A stretch of DNA of 33,461 nucleotides from the NCBI GenBank assembly GCA_022823235.1, contig JAJDXO010000022.1, forward strand, positions 125,955 to 159,415, in the 5' to 3' direction. Shown here piece after piece: positions 1 through 7,626 of this stretch. Every line of letters starts with the position of its first letter. The stretch's first letter is position 1. The notes beneath the pieces were generated by a model, which saw only the letters and a list, made by a program, of their open reading frames with translations, was not told the DNA's origin and did not search any database. This DNA is from Rhodospirillales bacterium (GTDB taxonomy: Bacteria; Pseudomonadota; Alphaproteobacteria; Rhodospirillales; UBA2165). A program made the position numbers and the translations under genes.

Positions 1-2
1 CG

Positions 3-437
3 GGCGTCCGCCTGCCCCAGGAGGGGACGGTTTTCATCTCGGTCAAGGATTCCGACAAGCCGGCGACCCTGGGCCTGGCGAAACGGCTTCGGGCCGCGGG
101 CTTCGATCTCATCGCCACCGGCGGCACCCAGAAGTTTCTCGCGGGCGAGGGGCTCGAGGTCACCGCCGTCAACAAGGTGCTGCAGGGAAGGCCGCACTGC
201 GTCGACGCGATCATGAACGGCGACGTGCAGCTGGTCATCAACACCACCGAGGGCGCCCAGGCGATTGCGGATTCGTTTTCGATCCGCTGTGAATCCCTGC
301 TCTGCAACGTCCCCCACTACACCACCATGACCGGCGCCGCGGCGGCGGTCGACGCCATCGAGGCGAGCCGGGAAGACGGCCAGGGAGACAACAGGTCGGG
401 CGGGCTTGAAGTCGCGCCCCTGCAATCCTATTCTTGA
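3..437 (+). CDS. carB: Carbamoyl-phosphate synthase large subunit, C-terminal fragment
   Basis: This is the last 144 residues of carB, cut by the left edge of the window. CarB makes carbamoyl phosphate from bicarbonate, ATP and ammonia supplied by CarA, feeding pyrimidine and arginine synthesis in the cytoplasm. The visible part is the MGS-like allosteric domain: the frame reads VFISVKDSDK, then IATGGTQKFL, GRPHCVDAI and LVINTTEG, all typical of the CarB C-terminus where effectors bind. The reading frame is open from base 3 to the TGA at 435-437. greA follows in the same direction after 100 bases. The ATP-grasp domains lie outside the window. Confidence 0.95.
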   Translation, partial: GVRLPQEGTVFISVKDSDKPATLGLAKRLRAAGFDLIATGGTQKFLAGEGLEVTAVNKVLQGRPHCVDAIMNGDVQLVINTTEGAQAIADSFSIRCESLLCNVPHYTTMTGAAAAVDAIEASREDGQGDNRSGGLEVAPLQSYS

Positions 438-537
438 TGCCCGCTTCTTCCCGACATTCATGATGTCCGCCCGTGGCGCGGGGCCGCGGGGAGCGGTGCG
501 TTTTGACTCCTCTATGCGTTGAGACGGAAGACGAAAG

Positions 538-1011
538 ATGGAAAAGATACCGATGACCAGGAACGGCCTGGATGCGCTGGAAAGCGAACTCAGGCGGCTT
601 CGGTCCGAGGAGCGCCCGGCGATCATCAAGGCGATCGAGGCGGCGCGGGAACACGGCGATCTGTCGGAGAACGCGGAATATCACGCGGCCCGCGAGCGCC
701 AGAGCTTCATCGAGGGCCGGCTGGCCGAACTGGAAGACATCATTTCGCGGGCCGACGTCATCGACCCGTCGACCCTCTCCGGCGACACGGTGCGCTTCGG
801 CGCCACGGTGCACATCGTCGACGAGGAGACCGACGAGGAGCAGACCTTTCAGATCGTCGGCACCCATGAGGCGGATGCGTCCGCCGGCCGGCTGTCGATC
901 ACCTCGCCGTTGGCGCGCGGCCTGATCGGCAAGCGCTTGGGCGATTCGGCGGACGTTGCCGCGCCCGGCGGCTCCAAGTCCTACGAAATTCTCGAGGTTG
1001 AATACAAGTAG
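538..1011 (+). CDS. greA: Transcription elongation factor GreA
   Basis: A 157-residue protein of normal GreA length. GreA enters the secondary channel of RNA polymerase and stimulates cleavage of backtracked transcripts. The N-terminus [18 protein letters not shown] fits the coiled-coil start of the family, and the acidic hairpin-tip region is seen in [15 protein letters not shown] near residues 41-55. The C-terminal FKBP-like globular domain ends with SYEILEVEY. The ATG at 538 is preceded by GGAAGACGAAAG, a modest ribosome site, and aligns with the usual MQAIPMT-type start, so it is preferred over the ATG at 553. The gene ends 3 bases from the convergent Lrp-family gene. Confidence 0.96.
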   Translation: MEKIPMTRNGLDALESELRRLRSEERPAIIKAIEAAREHGDLSENAEYHAARERQSFIEGRLAELEDIISRADVIDPSTLSGDTVRFGATVHIVDEETDEEQTFQIVGTHEADASAGRLSITSPLARGLIGKRLGDSADVAAPGGSKSYEILEVEYK

Positions 1012-1014
1012 CGG

Positions 1015-1515
1015 CTAACCCGCCGCGTCGGCGGCCCCGGCGGCTTCGTCCTCCACCGGCACCCCCGGCAGGTCCTTCGAGGTGCGGATGGTCTCGAAGG
1101 TGGAGACCGTCGAGACGTGGTCGGCGGAGGTGAGCCGCATGGTCAGGTCGTCCCGGTGCTCCTTGTCCCGGGCGACGATCTTCAACAGGAAATCGCCGCC
1201 GCCCCGGATCATGTGGGTCTCCCGGATTTCCGGCCAGCCGGCGGTCATTTCCTCGAACGCCCGCAGCACGTCCTGGGACTGGCTGTCGAGGCCGACGAGG
1301 GCGAAGAACATTTCCTTGAGCCCGAGCAGCGCCGGCTCCAGCTCCGCGTGATAACCGCGGATGTAACCCGCTTCTTCCAGGGCCCGGACACGGCGCAGGC
1401 ACGGCGGCGCCGAAATCCCGACCCGCTTGGCCAACTCCACATTGGTCATGCGGCCGGCGGCCTGTAGGTCGGCGAGTATTTTACGGTCGACCTGGTCGAG
1501 CTTGACCCGCGACAT
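1015..1515 (-). CDS. Lrp/AsnC family transcriptional regulator
   Basis: A 166-residue feast/famine regulator. The N-terminal helix-turn-helix (about residues 5-55) reads LDQVDRKILADLQAAGR then NVELAKRVGISAPPCLRRV, the standard Lrp/AsnC recognition helix. The C-terminal RAM ligand-binding domain follows (about 70-150), with GGGDFLLKIVARD. The longest frame begins 17 residues earlier at 1566, but the ATG at 1513-1515 is preceded by GGGAGCAGCAGCAG and matches the family N-terminus, so it is chosen. It is divergent from trxB with a 311-base spacer. In rhizobia a similar Lrp gene sits at this place between greA and trxB, which is recalled knowledge. Its target and effector amino acid cannot be told from sequence. 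Confidence 0.9.
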   Translation of the reverse strand: MSRVKLDQVDRKILADLQAAGRMTNVELAKRVGISAPPCLRRVRALEEAGYIRGYHAELEPALLGLKEMFFALVGLDSQSQDVLRAFEEMTAGWPEIRETHMIRGGGDFLLKIVARDKEHRDDLTMRLTSADHVSTVSTFETIRTSKDLPGVPVEDEAAGAADAAG

Positions 1516-1578
1516 CTGCTGCTGCTCCCTGGTCACCGTTGAGGTTCTCGTTGGAAATTTCGGCACGGTGACGCGAGA

Positions 1579-1613
1579 GTAATTTTATTACCCGCGCGGC
1601 CGCCGCGCAATAA
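1579..1613. promoter_or_regulatory. Nested palindromes in the Lrp-trxB divergent spacer (candidate Lrp operator)
   Basis: Two overlapping inverted repeats lie 64 bases upstream of the Lrp-family start. GTAAT-TTT-ATTAC occupies 1579-1591. Directly beside it GCGCGGC-C-GCCGCGC occupies 1594-1608, flanked by TTATT (1585-1589) and AATAA (1609-1613). AT-rich dyads just ahead of an Lrp gene are commonly autoregulatory. That role is inference, and the GC core could instead form an RNA hairpin in the leader. Confidence 0.35.
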
Positions 1614-1722
1614 TATTCCAAAAATGCCGGCGCGCCGATTCGACCGACCACATACCGGCCACATACCGGACAGTGCGCCGACGACCGCAATTTTACCGGC
1701 GCGCTCCCTTGCGGACGGGTGG

Positions 1723-1743
1723 GGCCCTTTCTATTTTAGGGCC
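1723..1743. promoter_or_regulatory. Inverted repeat upstream of trxB
   Basis: GGCCCT (1723-1728) and AGGGCC (1738-1743) form a perfect 6-bp dyad around the AT-rich centre TTCTATTTT, 83 bases before the trxB start. It could be an operator or a weak stem-loop in the leader. I see no promoter boxes that settle which. The rest of the 1516-1826 spacer, apart from the palindromes at 1579-1613 and the tandem repeat at 1781-1819, holds nothing I can name. Confidence 0.25.
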
Positions 1744-1780
1744 GGAATTCAGGTCCGGGGGAACCTCGCCGCCGGACGAC

Positions 1781-1819
1781 CCTGTTTAATTGGCCTGTTT
1801 AATTGGCCTGCTTGATTGG
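1781..1819 (+). repeat. Three tandem 13-bp repeats immediately before trxB
   Basis: The unit CCTGTTTAATTGG occurs exactly at 1781-1793 and 1794-1806, and once more at 1807-1819 as CCTGCTTGATTGG with two changes. The array ends 7 bases before the trxB ATG and occupies the place where the ribosome binding site should be. The last unit ends in TTGGA, the only weak Shine-Dalgarno-like sequence there. Confidence 0.9.
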
Positions 1820-1826
1820 AACCGCC

Positions 1827-2798
1827 ATGTCCGAACACATCCACAACAAAGTCATGATCCTGGGCTCCGGCGCCGCCGGCCTGACCGCGGCGATCTATAC
1901 CGCCCGGGCCAGTTTGGAGCCGGTGCTGATCCACGGCATGCAGCCCGGCGGTCAGATGACCATCACCACCGATGTGGAGAACTATCCCGGCTTCGCCGAT
2001 GTCGTCCAGGGCCCGTGGCTGATGGAACAGATGCAGGCCCAGGCCGAGAATGTCGGGACCCGGATGATGGCCGATACGATCGTCGAAGCCGATCTCGGCC
2101 GGCGGCCGTTCCGCATGGTGGGCGATTCCGGCACCGTCTATACGTGCGACGCGTTGATCGTCTCCACCGGGGCCGAAGCCAAATGGCTGGGGCTCGACAG
2201 CGAGCAGTCGTTCATGGGATTCGGCGTCTCGGCCTGCGCGACCTGCGACGGCTTTTTCTTCAAGGAAAAGGACGTCCTGGTGGTCGGCGGCGGCAATACC
2301 GCGGTCGAGGAGGCGCTGTATCTCGCCAACCTGGCGAGCAAGGTGACCCTGATCCACCGCCGCGACGCGCTTCGCGCCGAGAAAATCCTCCAGACCCGGC
2401 TGCTCAACCACGACAAGATCGACGTCCTCTGGGATACGGTGCTCGAGGAGGTCACCGGCAACACCGACGGCATGGCGCCCGAAGTCACCGGGGTGACGGT
2501 CAAGAACGTCAAGACCGGCGAGATGAGCGAGCTTGCCCTCGACGGCGTCTTCATCGCCATCGGCCACAAGCCCAACACCGACCTGTTCGGCGGCCAGTTG
2601 GACATGGACGACGAGGGCTACCTGATCACGGCGCCTGATTCGACCGCCACCAACGTCTCCGGCGTGTTCGCCGCCGGCGACGTGCAGGACAATACCTATC
2701 GCCAGGCGGTCACCGCAGCCGGGACGGGCTGCATGGCCGCCCTCGAGACGGAGAAATTTCTCGCCGAACAAGAAGCGGTTGCCGACGCCGCCGAATAA
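1827..2798 (+). CDS. trxB: Thioredoxin-disulfide reductase
   Basis: A 323-residue low-molecular-weight thioredoxin reductase, a cytoplasmic FAD enzyme that passes electrons from NADPH to thioredoxin. Visible motifs, numbered from the chosen ATG, are the FAD-binding GSGAAG at 13-18, the redox-active CATC at 137-140, the NADPH-binding GGGNTA at 154-159, and the C-terminal FAD motif GVFAAGDVQD. The frame can start at a TTG at 1803, but this would add residues encoded by a tandem repeat. The ATG at 1827 gives the normal MSEHIHNKVMILGSG start. The ribosome site is weak (TTGGA). A LysR-type gene follows after 52 bases on the same strand, an order (lrp-trxB-lsrB) also known from rhizobia. Confidence 0.96.
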   Translation: MSEHIHNKVMILGSGAAGLTAAIYTARASLEPVLIHGMQPGGQMTITTDVENYPGFADVVQGPWLMEQMQAQAENVGTRMMADTIVEADLGRRPFRMVGDSGTVYTCDALIVSTGAEAKWLGLDSEQSFMGFGVSACATCDGFFFKEKDVLVVGGGNTAVEEALYLANLASKVTLIHRRDALRAEKILQTRLLNHDKIDVLWDTVLEEVTGNTDGMAPEVTGVTVKNVKTGEMSELALDGVFIAIGHKPNTDLFGGQLDMDDEGYLITAPDSTATNVSGVFAAGDVQDNTYRQAVTAAGTGCMAALETEKFLAEQEAVADAAE

Positions 2799-2850
2799 GC
2801 GCTATTCCTGAGCGTCAATTCTCAACCGCTCGGGACGAGGCGCCAACGCC

Positions 2851-3753
2851 ATGTCGATGGACTGGGACAAGCTGCGGATATTTCATGCGGTGGCCAAAGC
2901 CGGCAGCTTCACCCATGCCAGCGAAACGCTAAATCTCAGTCAATCGGCGATCAGCCGCCAGATCAGCACCCTCGAACGCGCGCTCAATGTGCCATTGTTC
3001 CACCGCCACGCCCGGGGGCTGATCCTTACCGAGCAGGGGGAGGACCTCTATCTGACCGCCCACGACGTGTTCCACAAGCTGACCATGTCGGAAGCCCGGC
3101 TGACCGACTCCCGGGACCAGCCGGCGGGCACGCTCAAAATCGCCACGACCGTCGGCTTCGGCTCCGTATGGCTGACCCCGCGGATCCGGGAATTCGTCGA
3201 TCTCTACCCGGACATCGAAGTCAGCATCGTCCTGACCTACTCGGAATTCGACCTTTCCATGCGCGAAGCGGACGTGGCCATCGAGCTCACGCCGCCGAGC
3301 CACCCCGAGCTCATCCAGCGCCATCTGATGACCATCAACTACTACGTTTACGCGACGCCCGACTACCTCAAGGCCCACGGGATGCCGCAGACGCCGGAGG
3401 ATCTCGACGACCACAAACTCATCACCTTCGGCCAGGAGGTGGGCGATCAGCGGGAACTGCTGCCGGCCCTCAATTTTCTCCTCGATGCCGGTGCAAATCC
3501 CAAAAAGCCGCGCCGCCCGGTGCTGCAGGTGAACAATATTTACGGAATCTACCGGGCGGTCCTGTCGGGCCTCGGCATGGGCGCCCTGCCCAACTACTTC
3601 GACGAAGGCTCGGCCAATCTGGTCCGGGTGCTGCCGGAACTGCAAAGCCCGGCGACCGAGGCCTATTTCGTCTATCCCGAGGAGCTGCGCCAGTCGGCGA
3701 GAATCGCGGTATTCCGCGATTTCCTGATCCGGAAGGTCATGGAATCCCGCTGA
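2851..3753 (+). CDS. LysR-type transcriptional regulator (LsrB/VtlR-like by position)
   Basis: A 300-residue LysR regulator. The N-terminal winged helix-turn-helix (about 5-65) reads LRIFHAVAKAGSFTHASE, then LSQSAISRQISTLE. The effector-binding region follows, with GTLKIATTVGFGSVWL near residue 95 and VLSGLGMGALP near 240. Its place just after trxB and before a likely small RNA matches LsrB of Sinorhizobium and VtlR of Agrobacterium/Brucella, LysR proteins linked to the AbcR small RNAs. The orthology is inference from position. The protein contains no cysteine at all, so a direct thiol redox switch, as reported for LsrB, is not possible here. An ATG at 2857 (MDWDK) is an alternative start. 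Confidence 0.88.
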   Translation: MSMDWDKLRIFHAVAKAGSFTHASETLNLSQSAISRQISTLERALNVPLFHRHARGLILTEQGEDLYLTAHDVFHKLTMSEARLTDSRDQPAGTLKIATTVGFGSVWLTPRIREFVDLYPDIEVSIVLTYSEFDLSMREADVAIELTPPSHPELIQRHLMTINYYVYATPDYLKAHGMPQTPEDLDDHKLITFGQEVGDQRELLPALNFLLDAGANPKKPRRPVLQVNNIYGIYRAVLSGLGMGALPNYFDEGSANLVRVLPELQSPATEAYFVYPEELRQSARIAVFRDFLIRKVMESR

Positions 3754-3794
3754 TTGGCCTCCCGATTCAGGGAATTTCCGCGGGAATTTGAGGA

Positions 3795-3815
3795 GCTATG
3801 CATTTATTGCATAGC
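3795..3815. promoter_or_regulatory. Perfect 8-bp inverted repeat, candidate LysR operator for the small RNA
   Basis: GCTATGCA (3795-3802) and TGCATAGC (3808-3815) are perfect inverted repeats separated by TTTAT. A second nested dyad, TTGC-ATA-GCAA, covers 3807-3817. The site lies 41 bases past the LysR stop codon. Its centre is about 65 bases before the inferred 5' end of the downstream small RNA, the usual distance of a LysR recognition site. Function is inference; the repeat itself is plainly visible. Confidence 0.55.
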
Positions 3816-3869
3816 AAATGTGCGGTAATCACACTGGCGATTTTGCGATGCAACAACTACTTTCCTTAG

Positions 3870-4004
3870 ACAGCGACGGCGTCAGCCGGCGCTTTCCGGG
3901 CCCCCCCGGCCCGGATTTCCAAGGGTCTTCGGACCCTACGTCTCCCAGACGTGAAGCCTCCCTGTTAAACTCACCGGGAAAGTTTACTTTCCCGGTCTTT
4001 TTTT
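3870..4004 (+). ncRNA. Candidate AbcR/alpha-r15-type small regulatory RNA
   Basis: The 266-base gap between the LysR gene and the EF-G-like gene has no credible protein gene but strong RNA structure. In order: CCGGGCC (3896-3902) pairs with GGCCCGG (3908-3914) around a CCCCC loop; AGGGTC (3922-3927) pairs with GACCCT (3932-3937) around a UUCG tetraloop; ACGTCT (3938-3943) pairs with AGACGT (3947-3952) and shows a CUCCCAG loop region; an unpaired GCCUCCCUG stretch (3956-3964) follows; then an intrinsic terminator. C-rich loops that mask Shine-Dalgarno sequences are the known action of AbcR RNAs, which bind Hfq and repress ABC-transporter mRNAs. In rhizobia AbcR genes lie next to lsrB/vtlR, as here. 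The 3' end is well defined; the 5' end is estimated from the operator spacing. Confidence 0.65.
3973..4004 (+). terminator. Intrinsic terminator of the small RNA
   Basis: ACCGGGAAAG (3973-3982) and CTTTCCCGGT (3987-3996) form a perfect 10-bp stem with a TTTA loop, followed by C and seven T residues (3998-4004). It is the clearest Rho-independent terminator in the window. It ends 15 bases before the stop codon of the opposing EF-G-like gene. Confidence 0.9.
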
Positions 4005-4019
4005 GCTGGTAGCGAGCCC

Positions 4020-6059
4020 TTATTCGGCGGCGATGCCGAGCTCCGATTGCCGGGCCTTCACCACCTGATCGGCTTCCTTGCCGGTAATTTCCTGCAGCCG
4101 GTCGAACTCGAATTCAAAGGTGCCCACGCCCTGGGTCGACGAGCGCAATTCGTTGATCAGGTCGAGAATTTCCGATTCCGGCATATGGGCGTTCACCTCG
4201 TCCCAGCCCTTCCAGCCTTCCTTCGGCTCGAACCCGAGGATTTGGCCGCGGCGCCCGGAAACCAGGCTTTGAACCCGCGACATGAATTCCGTCGGAACGG
4301 AAACGGTGACCGAAAAAATCGGCTCCAGCAGGACCGGGCCGCATTTCGGCATCCCTTCCCGCATGGCCAAGCTGCCGGCCGTCTTGAACGCCTGGTCCGA
4401 GCTGTCGACGGCGTGGAACTGTCCGTCGGTCAATTCGACCGAGACATCGACCACGGGAAATCCGAGCGGTCCCTGGGAGAGATACTCCTTCACCCCGTTT
4501 TCGACGGCCGGGATGTACTGCTTGGGCACGACGCCGCCGGTGATCGAGTCGGTGAATTGGAACCCCGAACCCCTCGGCAGCGGTTTGATTTCGATATGAA
4601 CGTCGCCGAACTGGCCGTGCCCTCCCGACTGCTTTTTGTGCCGCGCATGTTGCGAGACGGGCTTCTTGATGGATTCCTTGTACGCCACCTGAGGCAGGCC
4701 GCCATCGACCTCGAGCTTGTTTCGGTTGTGCATCCGCTCGAGCGCGATCCGGAGATGGGTTTCACCCTGGCCGCGCAGCACGAACTCGCCGGTATCCGGA
4801 TTCGGGCCGTAGCTCAGTGACGGATCCTCCTCAATCAGCCGCGCCAGCGCGCCCGCCATCTTCACCTCGTCGTCCCGCCTGCCCGCATGGATGGCCAGCG
4901 CATAGACGGGTTTCGGCGCCGCCGGCCACGCCGGACCCTCGGCATTGCCCGACGGCGACAGCAGATCTCCCGTGCGCACCTCTTCCATCCGGCCGAGAGC
5001 GCCCACCTCGCCCCCGGCGAGTTTGGCGACCTTCTCCTGGTCGGCGCCCCGCAGCTTGACGATGCCGCTCACCCGGGAGCCGCCGAGCGTCGCGCCGTCC
5101 TCGACCTCCCCGCGCAGAATCCGGGCGATGGACCGTTTGCCGGTCTGCGAACCGTGAGAGGTCTTGAAGACCCGGGCAACCGCCTCGCCGCCGGCATCGA
5201 GGCCGGTCCGCTCGCGAGTCGCCGCAATGCCGGGCGCCTCATGGCGCAGCACCTTCAACAACCGCGTAATACCGTGATCGGATTCGGCCGAGCCGAAAAA
5301 CACCGGGACGAGATTCCCCGCCCTGGTCGCCGCCGCGAGGTGGTCGTAGGTCTCGCCGACCTCGGGAACCTCGTCTTCCAGCAGCTGCTCCAACAGGCCG
5401 TCGTCGAAATCGGAGAGCGCCTCCAGCATGACCGTCCGTTCGATTTCCAGACGGTCGTTGAGGTCGGCGGGGACGTCCGTGATCTCCTTGAGATCGCCCT
5501 CGGTATACTCGAACGCCCGCTTGCTCGCGAGATCGACATATCCGGTGATCTCATCGCCTGTCCGGATGGGAATTTCGCGCAAGACCAACGGCTGGTCTAT
5601 GACCCCGCGCAGCGCGTCCACGCTCTCGGCGACGCTCGCCGCGGCGCCGTGGATTTTGTTGATAAAGATGATATGCGGCACGCTTTGCTCGTGGAGCCCG
5701 CGCAACAGCCGCGCGGCCCCAAGGGCCTTGTCCGCGCCGGGCTCGATCACCACCACGGCAATATCACATACGGCCATGGCGCTGATCGTGTCCTGGATGA
5801 GTTCGACCGAACCCGGACAGTCTATGAGAGTCCACGAATCGCCGAGGTAGTCGAAGCTGGCGACATTCATTTCGACGCTCATGGTCCGCGCGCGCGCCTC
5901 GGGAGATGAATCGCCAACCGTATTGCCTTCGGTGATCCTGCCCAGGCGATTGACCGCACCGGCCTTGAACAGCATGGCTTCGAGCAATGAGGTTTTGCCG
6001 CTCAGGTACGGACCCATAAGGGCCGCGCAACGGGGACCGAATTCAGATGTGTCTGCCAC
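4020..6059 (-). CDS. EF-G-like translational GTPase (FusA paralogue)
   Basis: A 679-residue protein with the EF-G domain order: GTPase domain, beta barrel, and C-terminal domains III-V (RGQGETHLRIALERM, GHGQFGDVHIEIKPL, and a final ITGKEADQVVKARQ). The switch and nucleotide motifs are unusual. The P-loop is GPYLSGKT (16-23) instead of AHIDAGKT, G2 lacks the RGITI sequence, G3 is DCPG (80-83), and G4 is NKIH (134-137) instead of NKxD. This fits the divergent EF-G-like family found beside true FusA, not the housekeeping factor. Role unknown; ribosome-linked GTPase activity is inferred. The start is the GTG at 6057-6059, with GGGAGG eight to nine bases upstream, rather than the ATG at 6143. Confidence 0.85.
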   Translation of the reverse strand: MADTSEFGPRCAALMGPYLSGKTSLLEAMLFKAGAVNRLGRITEGNTVGDSSPEARARTMSVEMNVASFDYLGDSWTLIDCPGSVELIQDTISAMAVCDIAVVVIEPGADKALGAARLLRGLHEQSVPHIIFINKIHGAAASVAESVDALRGVIDQPLVLREIPIRTGDEITGYVDLASKRAFEYTEGDLKEITDVPADLNDRLEIERTVMLEALSDFDDGLLEQLLEDEVPEVGETYDHLAAATRAGNLVPVFFGSAESDHGITRLLKVLRHEAPGIAATRERTGLDAGGEAVARVFKTSHGSQTGKRSIARILRGEVEDGATLGGSRVSGIVKLRGADQEKVAKLAGGEVGALGRMEEVRTGDLLSPSGNAEGPAWPAAPKPVYALAIHAGRRDDEVKMAGALARLIEEDPSLSYGPNPDTGEFVLRGQGETHLRIALERMHNRNKLEVDGGLPQVAYKESIKKPVSQHARHKKQSGGHGQFGDVHIEIKPLPRGSGFQFTDSITGGVVPKQYIPAVENGVKEYLSQGPLGFPVVDVSVELTDGQFHAVDSSDQAFKTAGSLAMREGMPKCGPVLLEPIFSVTVSVPTEFMSRVQSLVSGRRGQILGFEPKEGWKGWDEVNAHMPESEILDLINELRSSTQGVGTFEFEFDRLQEITGKEADQVVKARQSELGIAAE

Positions 6060-6282
6060 GGGTAGTTCCTCCCAGCCGTCTAGGCGTTTTGAAGCTCCAG
6101 GCGGACGCTTTTCGCCGAGACACGAGTGGAGACGCCGCGGCACGCCCTTGGGGGAAAGGTTAGCGGCCTGAAACCGGAGTCTTCAAGAAGAATCCGGCCC
6201 TGGCCGTTCGGTTGAGCGATCCGGCCGGCCCGAGGGCGGCAAATGTCGATTGTTTCGTCTCTTGGGCGGCGAGACCCGCTGC

Positions 6283-7533
<1,251 letters not shown>

Positions 7534-7626
7534 TCAGAAAAAACCGGCGGCAAACTACGCCCGCCGCCGCGCGGCTGCAATAACAGATTGTGCGGTTGAA
7601 GCAGCGGGGAGATAGTGGACCGGACC

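Noticed and set aside
3818-4012. A 64-codon open frame between the LysR gene and the EF-G-like gene
   Set aside because: It runs through the stem-loops and the terminator, has no ribosome site, has low-complexity content and resembles no family. The RNA reading explains the region better.
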